Shown in pieces: positions 34,831 to 46,612 of a DNA stretch of 64,000 bases. The number at the start of each line of letters is the position of its first letter. The first letter of the stretch is position 1. Source of the stretch: Siphonodentalium dalli (Eukaryota > Mollusca > Scaphopoda > Gadilida > Siphonodentaliidae); NCBI GenBank assembly GCA_032622095.1, contig CP136062.1, forward strand, positions 17,051,739-17,115,738, in the 5' to 3' direction. The translations under genes and the position numbers were made by a program. Under the pieces are notes generated by a model. That model saw only the letters and a program-made list of their open reading frames with translations, had not been told where the DNA came from and made no database searches.

Positions 34831-35797
34831 TGGTTCACTTTGACGACCAGGTATCTCAAATTTCACATTTGGGTATTAACTGTATCGGAAACGCAAACGT
34901 TTAATTACGACCCTATAAGCTATAATTGCAATTTCCAGTGAATTCCTGGTAATTTCCTAGACTAAGTTTCTCGATCTTATAATGCTCAATGGCCCATGGG
35001 GCACAAACATGTACAGTTTCATATATGTGTCACCATTTGAACATAACCAAAACCATCTGACTATAGACGCTATTCAGTTCATTTACGGGAAAATACCATG
35101 GTCCATAGTATTGATCGGTTCAAAGCCAAGTATATTATTGGGGGAGAACGATCCATTAAGCCTAAGTCGATGCATGGTTTGTTAACAACAGATAGAGTCA
35201 TGATACATTATGAATGATGATGGAAGGGTCCCCTTAACTATGTTCTTCGACACAGTATTCCCTGCACTGTGTCACATGTATCTTACTGTGTTGAACTATA
35301 TATAAGACCAAGCACATAATGCACATATCTATCTTCTTATAAATAAATTATCTCTTAGAAAGTGTCCAGAGATGTCTTGCCTATTTATACTGACAATTTA
35401 TTTTTATTCTTGTGGCAAAGTATTTGAGGGAGAGATTTGGTAAGTTAACTAAGATGTTAATTTAGTATGTGAAACATGTATCCCGGGGGAGGTATATATC
35501 GAGTGGACGGAGAAAGTTTTTTCTTTATCATCAGATGAACATAATTTAAACTCCCAATTTGGATCAACCCGACCAGGAATTATAGAACAACCATATATAT
35601 AAGCCCAGCAATATTTAGCAATACACATGTACATGATAACATTGTTTAACATTTTTAAACAATACCACCCTATCCACATCTATTTGGCTAAACATATCAT
35701 TGGCATAGATGAGTTGTTGTAGTTGTTACATTGATGCTGGTCGGGTTCCTCTAAATTTAATAGTAAAACAGAATGATCCATAAGCTACGGTGGCTGG
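34831..35797. other. No gene seen
   Basis: No supported coding frame or repeat. Confidence 0.5.
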
Positions 35798-36976
35798 TTT
35801 AGGACATGAGAATTTGTTTTTTATTTCGTGGCCACGAAATACTAATTCGTGGCCAAGAAATAACTAATTCGTGGTCACAAAATACTAATTCGTGGCCACG
35901 AAATAACTGATTGACCTTTGCATATATCCAGATACCTTTACGGTATATATGGTTACACTAACTTGATGATGTTTTAGAAACAATGCGTACGATTGCAGAG
36001 AAGCTACTATAAACCCCTTATGGCATTGGACCCGGGCTCTATGGGGATATGAACGTCCGATATAAACTAGCCTAGAGAGAACGGGGAAACACGGGTCAGG
36101 TGGCTCAAAGACAAACTGAATATTCATTAGTTTTTACAACAAGGGATCGAATGGGAATGCCATTTCTCTCGGCATATTGGCCGATTTAAGTCAAATAAGG
36201 GGTTTTGTAGGGTGGGTCCAAAACAAGCTTATAAATATTCACCCCTTTCAACCATACCCGATCCAAAATGGTCGCTGCTCAGAAGGGGTCAAATGGGGTA
36301 CACATTATTTCTCGGTCACTTGACCGATATAGATCAAATAAAGGGTGTTGTACCGTGGCTCACAAAGCAAGCTAAATGTTGTTCACACCTTCAGCCCACT
36401 CGAGCGAAAATGATAACTGATTTGAGGGGTCCATATATGGTACCATGCAACCCCCCCCATTTTAGGTCGAATACAGTGTGTTGTATAGGGTGACCCCTGA
36501 GACAAACTAAATGTTCACCCGCTTTCACCACCCGATTCAAAATGGACACCCAAGATGGGTTCAAATATGACACCTATACAATATCTCGACCCCTTAACCG
36601 TTTGATGTGGTATAATTGGTGCTGTAGGGTCGCCCCCAAGATATACTGAATGTCGTGGGTGCCTATGTAACCCACCCCCAGGATGGCGGCAACTTTTGAT
36701 CGGGTTGGTGAAAGGGGTGTTTACTTAATTTGTTTTACGGGCCACCCTACAACACCCTGTATCTCAAATCGCCTTGGTTCATGCCAAGATGGTGGACAAC
36801 TACAACCAGATCTTTTCTATTCGCTTCCATTACAACAATGGGACTGACAATCGTATATCACAATTAGTTATTTCGTGGCCACGAATTATTTATTTCGTGA
36901 CCACGAATTAGTTATTTCGTGGCCACTGATTACTATTTCGTGGCCACGAATAAAAAAAATATTCCCACGTCCTAAA
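35798..36976. mobile_element. ~1.2-kb TIR element with GTGGCCAC palindromes
   Basis: The ends TTTAGGACATGAGAAT and ATTCCCACGTCCTAAAA are inverted. Each is followed inward by four or so copies of TTCGTGGCCACGAA-type palindromes (35818-35905 and 36863-36950). The interior (36180-36800) is a degenerate repeat of about 120-130 bp with phrases such as AATATTCACCCCTTTCAACC and ATCCAAAATGG. No transposase frame is present, so it is non-autonomous. No clear target duplication was found. Confidence 0.75.
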
Positions 36977-38469
36977 AGTTTTGACTGACACTTAAATCAA
37001 TATGACTCCAAGATGTGTTAGCACACAACTCCGTATTATGCGGTACTTCGTCCTGGCAAAAAACATTAATTTTGTCAATTGATGAAAAAACTCCATAAAT
37101 CAATTTTACAACGACATCCTGAAACTTTAGTTTTGATAAACATTGCATTTGTATAATAGTGGACATTATCACTGAAGCACGTGAGTGTGATGTATTTGAT
37201 TGATATGAATCACATTGTTATCAACTACTGTATCTGGTGGCCTGACTATATTGCATGTTAATTTTGTAAAATAACATGTAGTTACGATAGATTACATGTA
37301 AGAGCCATGCATATATGATAGCCATTAAGTTCCACCACTGTGAACATTTGACTAAATTGTCAAACTCTCTATAGGGTCCAACGTTAGTTTTGTTCGCAAC
37401 TGTAGTACTGTACCAGCTGAAACTTATCTGGCGACACCATACTCAAAAATACATTTCAGAGTCATTCTTGACATATGTGCACAATTTCAACTTGCACAAT
37501 TCATGAAAAGGCTAATCGTGTTATTTATATCTGTATAATCAAGAAACGCTCTTTAAATTTTTTAAACCGTCCAAAAAAATTGTTTCCACTAAAATGTCAG
37601 ACTGGAAACAAGTAGACTCTGAAAGTAGACTGCCATATTTGATACTTTTGTTAATTTCAACTCGCACTGTCCACCAGAAGGTTAGTTATGATTATTAATA
37701 TTTGTATAATAAGCAAACGCTCTTTAAATTATTAAAACAGTCCAAAAACTATTTTTTTCAATAAAATTTCAACTGGACACAGCTAAACTCTGAAAGTAGA
37801 CACGCTATTGATAAATAAACCGTTCGCATGTCGTCTTAGACAATCATAAATGGCGCGACCGTTGTTTTCGATCAAAGGAATCTGACTTGTGAATCAGCGA
37901 GGTTGGGGGTAGGGTTAGCTTTTCTGCGATATCTTTACCAATGTGTGGCATATGATCAAGATATCATCGTAGATTGTTCATATTCGTCTATATGTGATAT
38001 AGCTGATTTTAAGAATATACAATACCTTAATATTTGGGAAAGAAATTTGAAAATGCAGTCATAAATGCAATTCTTCTGATGATTTTTGATAAAATTCCAC
38101 ATTAAGATATGTAATTAAGTAATTTGTGGCAAGATCTCCCCATGTTTTTCGATTTCCAAGAACAAAGAAAGCCATTTACCGAACTTGCTATGCGTAATAG
38201 CATGTTTTTATTACCAGGTGGACGGGAAAAAATAGAGGGGTACACAAACAAAAGCCTCACACAAACCTGTTTCCACTAAAATATCAAGCTGGAAACAGGT
38301 AGATTCTGAAAATAGACACACTGATGGTATAGAAACTGTTCTCATATTGCTTTTAACATTCCGAAAACGCGCGACCATTTTTTTCGACATAAGGAATCCG
38401 ACTAGTTGTGTATCATGTGTATACGGTAGATTCATTGCTTGTGCGATAACAACAACAACTTCAACCACG
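36977..38469. repeat. Intergenic with ~180-bp degenerate duplication
   Basis: AAACGCTCTTTAAATT, GTCCAAAAA and CTCTGAAAGTAGAC occur in order at about 37550-37640 and 37720-37800. A weaker third set (TTTCCACTAAAATATCA, GGAAACAGGTAG) is at 38270-38320. Otherwise nothing is supported. Confidence 0.5.
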
Positions 38470-39112
38470 TTATGTGTTGCGAGTCTTTTCTACTTCACTA
38501 AATATAGTTTTGATAAAAGAACATAACTTGCGTAGGTTGATTGATTGGTTGATTGGGGTTTATTGTCGCTTTAGCAACTAAGGCCATATCACGACATTGC
38601 CAGTTTTAGTGGTGGGGGAAATCCGAAAACTTGCGACTAATCTAACAGTGATTTCAATGGCTGATAAACTCGTCAACCATGTGCGGCAAACCACCGGCCA
38701 TCGGCGAGTAACTGGTAACTCCACCAGATAACGATTTCGAGTTACAAAGTCCATGATGGAAACATGTGGATTTGAACCCTTATCGCCAGCGCTGGAGGGC
38801 GAAACGGCTTGGAGTTGTACCCCTAACCGATTGAGCCACCGAGGCCCCCTCTAACTTGCGTAGGAAATGTGGGTCATTTGAGTTCAGAACGTCACTCATT
38901 ATTACTACATTAGCCCATTCAGCATGTCTACTTTGGATTAGATGAAATCTTTGAGTCTTGAAATTGTTACATTCTAAAAGGTAATGAAATTCATCTCCAA
39001 TTTGACTTTTGCTACACAAAATACATTTCCTGTCCTTATGATCTGTGTTATCCCATCTTCCGGTTTCGATTGGTAATTTATGGTTGGATGTTCAAAATTT
39101 ACATAAAATTGT
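38470..39112 (-). pseudogene. LINE ORF2 C-terminal fragment, split by a SINE
   Basis: On the minus strand this reads NHKLPIETGRWDNTDHKDRK, then the knuckle CILCSKSQIGDEFHYLLEC and DPHFLRKL. After the SINE and one target duplication it continues CSFIKTIFSEVEKTRNT and TAA at 38470-38472. The GRW and CxxC-x-GDEFHYLLEC block is typical of LINE C-termini. The upstream RT is missing; the fragment abuts a dispersed repeat at 39117. Confidence 0.8.
38524..38864 (-). mobile_element. tRNA-derived SINE (315 bp) with 13-bp TSD
   Basis: The SINE spans 38537-38851 and is bracketed by the perfect repeat TAACTTGCGTAGG (38524-38536 and 38852-38864). Read on the minus strand it begins GGGGGCCTCGGTGGCTCAAT. 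It has a pol III A box (TGGCTCAATCGG, complement of 38827-38838) and a B box (GGGTTCAAATCC, complement of 38768-38779), spaced as in a tRNA. The body ends in AGCGACAATAAACCCCAATC and a CAAT-rich tail. It inserted into a LINE C-terminal frame. Confidence 0.93.
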
Positions 39113-39116
39113 ATGA

Positions 39117-39222
39117 TGTGTCTGACGAAAGGCTGATATTCGCCCTAGCCACACATATTAACTCCGCCACTGACCGGACACCGGAAGTTGCATTATTCGG
39201 TCGACAACTGACCTAACATAAC
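39117..39222 (-). repeat. Reverse copy of the 5.5-kb dispersed repeat
   Basis: Reverse complement of the first ~100 bp of the 204-bp unit at 5481, with shared phrases CGGACACCGGAAGTTGCATT and ACTGACCTAACATAACAT. It begins where the LINE fragment ends. Confidence 0.85.
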
Positions 39223-39387
39223 ATTTTTGAAATCAAGGCCGTGGAACAGCGTGGAGTAGCTGTAGAAATGCATTTTCACAGCGATAAGGCTATTCCAACA
39301 AGCAAACTTGGTATTAAAATGAAGTCTATCATCTATTGCACAACAGAAATATATTAATTTGAGCGATGCTGCGATTTATGCACACAT

Positions 39388-40697
39388 AGAGACAGGGACC
39401 AGCCTCGAGGGCGACTTCGGAGACAGGGACCGGCTTGGAGGGCGACTTCGGAGACAGGGACCAGCCTGGAGGGCGACTTCGGAGACAGGGACCAGCCTGG
39501 AGGGCAACTTCGGAGACAGGGACCAGCCTAGAGGGCGACTTGGGTGATAGGGACCAGCCTGGAGGGCGACTTCGGAGACAGCGACCAGCTTGGAGGGCGA
39601 CTTCGGAGACAGGGACCTGCCTAGAGGGCGACTTGGGTGATAGGGACCAGCCTGGATGGCGACTTCGGAGACAGGGACCAGCCTAGAGGGCGACTTGGGT
39701 GATATGGACCAGCCTGGAGGGCGACTTCAGAGACAGGGACCAGCCTAGAGGGCAACTTGGGAGTCTCCGAAGTCGCCCTCCAAGCCGGTCCCTGTCTCCG
39801 AAGTCGCCCTCCAAGCCGGTCCCTGTCTCCGAAGTCGCCCTCTAGGCTGGTCCCTGTCTCCGAAGTCGCCATCCAGGCTGGTCCCTGTCTCCGAAGTCGC
39901 CCTCGAGGCTGGTCCCTGTCTCCGAAGTCGCCCTCCAAGTCGGTCCCTGTCTCCGAGGTCGCCCGCCAGGCTGGTCCCTGTCTCCGAAGTCGCCCTCCAA
40001 GCCGGTCCCTGTCTCCGAAGTCGCCCGCCAGGCTGGTCCCTGTCTCCGAAGTCGCCCTCCAGGCCGGTCCCTGTCTCCGAAGTCGCCCTCCAGGCTGGTC
40101 CCTTTCACCCAAGTCGCCCTCTAGGCTGGTCCCTGTCTCCGAAGTCGCCCGCCAGGCTGGTCCCTGTCTCCGAAGTCGCCCTCCAAGCCGGTCCCTGTCT
40201 CAGAAGTCGCCCTCCAGGCTGGTCCCTGTCTCCGAATTCGAAGTCGCCCTCCAAGCTGGTCCCTGTCTCCGAAGTCGCCATCCAGGCTGGTCCCTGTCTC
40301 CGAAGTCGCCCACCAGACTGGTCCCTGTCTCCGAAGTCGCCCTCCAGGCCGGTCCCTGTCTCCGAAGTCGCCCTCCAGGCTGGTCCCTTTCACCCAAGTC
40401 GCCCTCTAGGCTTGTCCCTGTCTCCGAAGTCGCCCGCCAGGCTGGTCCCTGTCTCCGAAGTCGCCCTCCAAGCCGGTCCCTGTCTCCGAAGTCACCATCC
40501 AGGCTGGTCCCTGTCTCCGAAGTCGCCCTCCAAGCCGGTCCCTGTCGCCCTCCAGGCTGGACCCTGTCTCCGAATTCGAAGTCGCCCTCCAAGCCGGTCC
40601 CTGTCTCCGAAGTCGCCCTCCAGGCTGGTCCCTGTCTCAGAAGTCGCCCTCCAGGCTGGTCCCTGTCTCCGAAGTCACCATCCAGGCTGGTCCCTGG
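39388..40697. repeat. 31-bp minisatellite with an orientation switch
   Basis: The unit GGGACCAGCCTGGAGGGCGA plus CTTCGGAGACA repeats about 12 times forward (39388-39763). It then repeats about 30 times as its reverse complement (39764-40697). The switch is sharp at CTTGGGAG|TCTCCGAAG. The reverse part has a 285-bp higher-order copy (CCTTTCACCCAAGTCGCCC at 40101 and 40386). All three frames lack stops in the unit and 31 is not a multiple of 3. This gives a spurious 326-codon frame with a 31-residue period. Confidence 0.95.
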
Positions 40698-40762
40698 TTA
40701 CATAATTTGCCAGAAAATTGATAAGTATTACAAGTAAAGTTTTCGTGTGTTGTAGTACCAAG

Positions 40763-40889
40763 TGAGTGTTATGTTTTCCGCCATGAAAGGTAACTTGAAA
40801 ATATGTTGACTAATGCTCATTGCAATCCTCTGTATCAGATCATAATCAACATATTTTCAAGTTAATTGCGGAAAACATAACACTCACAT
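40763..40889. repeat. Hairpin, ~45-bp arms
   Basis: GTGAGTGTTATGTTTTCCGC and AACTTGAAAATATGTTGA pair with TCAACATATTTTCAAGTT and GCGGAAAACATAACACTCAC across a loop of about 35 bp. The arms are nearly perfect apart from a few bases near CCATGAAAGGT. It is a small foldback element. Confidence 0.85.
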
Positions 40890-41489
40890 AGCTGTTGCGG
40901 TTAATGTATACCCAGGTGGATATTATAATGTCATTAGTTTTTCATAATTTTGATTAAAACAAATTGTTAAATTTATAAAATCTAAAAAATATATATCTAT
41001 AATTAAAATAAAAATTTATTAAAAGTTGTTTTTTAAATAAAATGTTTTAAACGATCAAAATGGGCGCGAAACGCACACAGGGGCCGCAGGCTACTAATGT
41101 GCAAATGGGGCGGAAGCATCCCTTCCCGACGCTAAAAAATGCTCCAGAAGGCCTGATTCAGCAAGTCATTTATATTTTGTTTCACTATATAGCATTGAAT
41201 TAAACAAGTCACAGAATATTGCAAAATAATTTATTGTCGTTTAGTTAACCGCGAAATGTGGCCTGTCCTATTTAACAAAATAACAATGCACATTGTATAG
41301 AATCACTAATCATTCTTTTTAATATTCGTTAATGCATGGGCAACTAACCCACAAACGCTGTATACCATATGTGTTTATTGGACGAGTCAGTGAACAGTAT
41401 CGGATGGGGCATATTTAAGCACGTGGTCGAATCGTGGCATTATGCAATCTTATCAGCAACGAGATTATATATTGGCTTCCGTTATATAT
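40890..41489. other. No gene; A/T-only tract
   Basis: 40960-41050 is low-complexity A/T. The rest has no supported feature. Confidence 0.5.
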
Positions 41490-41925
41490 GAACACCTTCA
41501 TCCCAGCTGCTACTCGTCTATGGAATGATATGATTTACCACCCGAAACTAAAAGCGCAAAGTCTTTAGAGATTTTCAAGTCACGACTGGACATATAGAAA
41601 AACGTAGAAATTCATTGAAAGTCCAACATTTTGATTATTGTTTTAATCGCGAAACTCAAATATTGCATGCCCATTTAAGACTCAAATGTGGTAATCTAAA
41701 TCGTGACCTTCATGAAAACCACTTACGCGATAGTGACAAAGTTGTATGAGGGGAAGTAGAAAGCGCAGAACACTTTCTATAATTCTGTCCAAGATATATT
41801 CAACTCGGGTCTGACTCATTCTCAAATATTGACCCGACTTTCTTAAACACCAAGATCTTACTTAAAGGCATACCATATAATTACACTTCACACTCTGTAC
41901 TTTCTGACCTTCTTTCTAAATTCTG
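41490..41925 (+). pseudogene. LINE C-terminal relic
   Basis: Decayed coding: FIPAATRLWND, then in shifted frames LHAHLRLKCGNLNRDL, HENHLRDSDKVV, a stop, ESAEHFL and FCPRYIQLGS, then LLKGIPYN and SDLLSKF. The order (RLWND, a Cys-containing knuckle ending HFL-x-C-x-x-Y, a weak C-terminal helix) is that of CR1/L2-type LINE ends. It carries several stops and lacks the RT. Confidence 0.65.
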
Positions 41926-41999
41926 ACATTATCTTCGGTCCCTGTCTCGCCTCCACCTCATATTTCTATGCATCTTTTTATGCCTCTATTATTTGCCCA

Positions 42000-44830
42000 T
42001 ACTTGACTAGCAGTCAAGTAGGGCCGCACCATTGTCAAGGGAGAGGGCTTCAAATAAGCCTATGGCTTGTTGCCTAATCCCATTTTTATGTTTACCCATA
42101 CCATAGTATGGTAAACATAGTGTCGACGTCCGGATTGACCACTCGTCGTGTGTCCGTCCGTCCGTCCGTCCGTCTGTCTGTATGTCTGTAGACACTTTAC
42201 GCATGGTTCGATAACTCAAATATTTTCTATCTGATCGGAACCAAATTTTGTACATGAGTTTCTCAGACCAAAATACAGATCGAGTTCGAATATGGGTTTG
42301 ATCCGAGCTTTTTTTTTACAGAGTTATGGCCCTTTTTCGACTTAGAATTCATGCATGCTGCCATAACTCAAACAATTTTTATCTGATCGGAACCAAATTT
42401 GGTATGCGAGTTTGTCAGCCCAAAATATAGATCGAGTTCGAATATGGGTTTGATCCGAGTTTTTTATACGGAGTTATGGCCCTCTGACATATAATTCATA
42501 CATGCTTCCATAAATAAACCATTTCTCAACTGATAGGAACCAAATGTTGTATGTGAGTTTCTCAACTCAAAATACAGATCGAGTTCGAATATGGGTTAGA
42601 TCTGATTTGCTATACCAGAGTTATGGTCCTATTTCAACTAAGAATTGAACAGATTTGAGTTTTTGATAACCCAGGTAGATTACAATTAACTACCAGTAAT
42701 GCAAGCTTAACTGCATAGATAGTGTTCTGAGAGACTGCAGAAGTGATATATAGGACATAGCTCTATGATAGCGGTGAAGCTGTAACCCATTCATGATTCA
42801 ATGGGCTGTCCCATTCAGTTCTAAAGTTTTAATTGGAATACTCTATTGTTCATTTGTAGGGATGTTCTCATTTTAAATTTCAATTAATCATTCTTCTGTT
42901 ATCTCCAGGTTGCTCCTCATTCACTAGCATGGATTTCTGTAGTTAAAGATTAACACATCTCAACATTCCTGATACTTTCATCTGATACCATGTCTCATTT
43001 TATATTGGTTTATTTTGACACACTCTTTGCCTCTATTGATTGATTAATTTATTTTGATTTTGATGTGTACCTATACCATAGTATGGTACACATATTGTGA
43101 TGTCCGGATTGACCACTTGTTTTCATTTAGATATTGATGATTATGATACAAGTTGATTAAAAAGGTTACCAATGTGTCCCTTTTTATGTGTTCCCATACC
43201 ATAGTATGTATACATAGTGTCGACGTCCGGATTGACCACTCGTCCATCCGTCCGTCGTCTGTCTGTCTGTCTGTCCGTAGACACTTTACGCATGGTGCGA
43301 TAACTCGAACATTTTCTAACTGATCAGAACCAAATTTTGTATATGAATTTTCAGCACAAAAATACAGATCGAGTTCGAATATGGGTTTGATCCGAGTTTT
43401 TTTTTACGGAGTTATGGCCCTTTTTCGACTTAGAATTCATGCATGCTGCCATAACTAAAAAAAAACCGGCACAAAATCTGGTATGCGAGTTTCTCAGCCC
43501 AAAATACATATCGATTTCGAATATGGGTTCGATCCGATATTTTGTAATGGAGTTATGGCCATTTGACATAGAATTCATGCATGCTTCGATAAATCACCCA
43601 TTTTCCAACTGATAGGATCCAAATTTTGTATGTAAGTTTCTCAACTCAAAATACAGATCGAGTTAGAATATGGGTTCGATCCGATATTTTGTAATGGAGT
43701 TATGGCCATTTGACATAGAATTCATGCATGCTTCGATAAATCACCCATTTTCCAACTGATAGGATCCAAATTTTGTATGTAAGTTTCTCAACTCAAAATA
43801 CAGATCGAGTTAGAATATGGGTTTGATCCGATATTTTTTAATGGAGTTATGGCCCTTTGATTATTTTATTCATCTCTAAAATATATCAAAGATACAATTT
43901 GCACTGTCCAGGTAGAATCTAATTAATAAGGTTTACAATGCCAATAAGTTGTCTTCTCACATAGAGCATAGAGATAGTATCCAGTTACAATGAAGCTATC
44001 TTGCATTGAGTTATTAACTGCTAGCAGATGTGTTGGCCTATGATGAGATATCATAGATGGAATGTTTATGCTATTATATTTTATATGCATGGTTATTTAA
44101 ATTTTCTTCTCAAATGCATAATCTGGTTGTATGGTTTAATAGCATTACTATTGGAGGTTAATAATGTGATTGTGTTTAGTAGATTTTTTGGAATATTGTT
44201 GGTTGGATGGGAATACAACTTTGGTTTTCAAATTTTGTTAAACTTGAGAGCTCTGTATCAGTCTATGAGAACAAAATAATTGTTCATAACACTTTTAGAA
44301 CTGTAGGTCTAGTTTGTTTTATTTATATATTAATGGAAAGCTTTTTTGACATTGATTTCAATTAATTACAAATGTGAATAGAAATATTAAAGGAGCACAC
44401 CAGGTTTGATATATTTTTTTGTACTCTGCATGAGATAAAACTTTTTATGTGTACCTATACCATAGTATGGTACACATAGTGTCAGTGTCCGGATTGACCA
44501 CTCGTCGTTAGTCTGTCTGTCAGTCTGTCTGTCTGTCCGTAGACACTTTAGGCAAAATGCGATAACTCTAACATTTTCTATTTGATCGGAACCAAATTTT
44601 GTATATAGGTTTCTCGGCCCAAAATACAGTTTAGAGTTATGGCCCTTGTTTTACTTAGAATTCACGCATGCTGCCATAACTCACAATTTTTTTTATCTGA
44701 TTGACACCAAATTTGGTATGTGAGATTGTCAGCCCAAAATACAGATCAAGTTTGAATATGGGTTTGATCCGATTTATTTAAAAGGAGTTATGACCCTTTT
44801 TTTTTAATTCGAAATTGTAATTTAAAAAAA
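42000..44830. repeat. Cluster of ~150-bp repeats with GTACC-palindrome heads
   Basis: Three or four heads (42095, 43075, 43193, 44450) share the palindrome CCATACCATAGTATGG or ACCATAGTATGGTACACAT. They are followed by GTCCGGATTGACCACTCGTC and a GTCCGTCCGTCTGTCTGT tract. Units of about 150 bp follow, with CAGATCGAGTTCGAATATGG, GAGTTATGGCCCTTTTTCGA and GAATTCATGCATGC (42276, 42429, 42577, 43360 onwards). At 43531 and 43678 a 147-bp unit is exactly duplicated. 42660-43070 and 43870-44430 are not obviously repetitive. Confidence 0.85.
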
Positions 44831-46324
44831 CTAATTTAATTTAATTTCCTCGCTCAATTTAACACGCAAAAAATATTAAAAAACTTTTATAATAATAAAA
44901 AAGTTATTTAATTAAAATATTATTTGTCATTGACACTAATTTGTTTTAGTTGTATACCATTAATTAGGTGTGATGTCCTGTTTTGAAAATATGAAGATTT
45001 TATTGCAATAGTTGCATGTAATATAATGATATCAATAAATTGCCATTTGAACATCCAATATCCAGAATATGAGAGTACCTTTAATATATGTCATTCCAAG
45101 CAAAATCTGTTATTAATTGAGTGATGACGTATGTTACAGAGCTCTAGGGGGTGGTTGTATGAAGGTAAAGATAAACAACCTGCTGGCTGGATAATTGTTT
45201 ATCATATCTGTCAAATTGATTAAGTGCTAAACCATTGGATCTCACAGTGAGAGGTCCTTGTGTGAATCGGAACAGAGTTATGAGATTTATAACGACCCCC
45301 CCCTCCCACCCCAAATACTTTAACCCCTTCTTAAGACAAATTATTTGAGCTTTTCATTTTAAGTTTAAGTACTGATATATGTATTACTGTGATCATATCG
45401 TTGACCATGCAATTATCAGTTATAGCTAATCGCTATTGCCAAGGTATGGGTTAAACATCTGCCGATCGTGATCGGCCTCTCGTTCTTCTAAATGTGTACC
45501 TAATATTGTTATTATTTATCTGAATGTCCATAGAGGGACAAATAACTACTGTTTAAACTAAATGCATACCATTGCTATCATCTGAAATAAATAATTAAAT
45601 ATTCAGAGCTACGGAATACTTTATTCAAAAAAGCAGACGTTTCAAACAATACACAAACAATTCAACGGCATAGCAGCGATATAACATGGAGTTCACATAT
45701 TTAGTTTCAAAACAACTCATTTTAAAATAGTTCGTTTCATAAGTTAGTTTCAAAACTTTTTCACAACAGTGGTACCGACTTTTCTTTCACATACACACTC
45801 TTTATCTCTATCGCTCTACCTTTCTCTGTCGTGTATCCTTTCAACACATATTGTAAACTCATCATATAGGCCTATATATTAACAGACCATGAATGTTTTT
45901 TTTAAGTTAATTGATTTACACCCTTTAGTGACAACATATTTATAAGTTAGTTGTGTTCTGTAAAGGTACCGTACCATAATAATATATCATAAGAATTATC
46001 TAATTATTAAGCATGTCAATTATGTCGTCTGCTGTTTTTCATCTAGGTATGCACCTTCTGGTATATTTAATAGCCCAGTTGTAAAAGTCACATTTAGTGT
46101 AAACAATATTTATTTACATACAGTTACATATACAGATATCGATAGATTAAGAAATGCAAAGTTTGCAGACAAATAGGCATGTAATTTTACATAAATAGAA
46201 TTTCTTTTTCTTCCTTCCAAGTGGTCACGCAAAGGTTCTATAATGCTGGTGGGTCCTGCTGAATTGCAATGATGTTGTTGGTACAAAATGATGCTGTAAA
46301 GAAAAAGTACAATTATTTTTCATC
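44831..46324. other. No gene seen
   Basis: AT-rich with a C-run near 45294. No supported feature. Confidence 0.5.
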
Positions 46325-46612
46325 ATAAAGTTGTCATGTTTTCGCTGGGTTTGGCTAATCGTAGCGATTTGAGAAGAAGCCATCTGTATAAAACGTTCAA
46401 GAACATATATATATTGGAAAAATATGATGGCTGGGCTGGTGTTTGCAGAACGAAATTAATAACCATCTTGCTTCTAGTGGATTTGCAACAACTAATACAA
46501 TCAGAAATAAAATATTTCGTAATATATATGTTTTTCAATGCTTGATACACATACTGACTTTTTCTAGATATATTTATACTATTTGAACACCGCGAAAATG
46601 ACAACTTTATAA
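46325..46612. mobile_element. ~290-bp MITE-like element
   Basis: The ends ATAAAGTTGTCATGTTTTCGC and GCGAAAATGACAACTTTAT are inverted repeats with a 2-nt difference. The interior is AT-rich without coding. The element is flanked by short A/T sequence, so a duplication cannot be told apart. Confidence 0.6.

Noticed and set aside
38768-38851. Functional tRNA gene
   Set aside because: A and B boxes are present but the region has no closed acceptor stem, and the body, tail and 13-bp duplication mark it as a SINE.
39757-40737. 326-codon frame with SEVALQAGPCLRSRP-type repeats, and the antisense frames
   Set aside because: The 31-bp unit has no stop in any frame on either strand, so long frames are unavoidable. 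The reading phase changes every unit.
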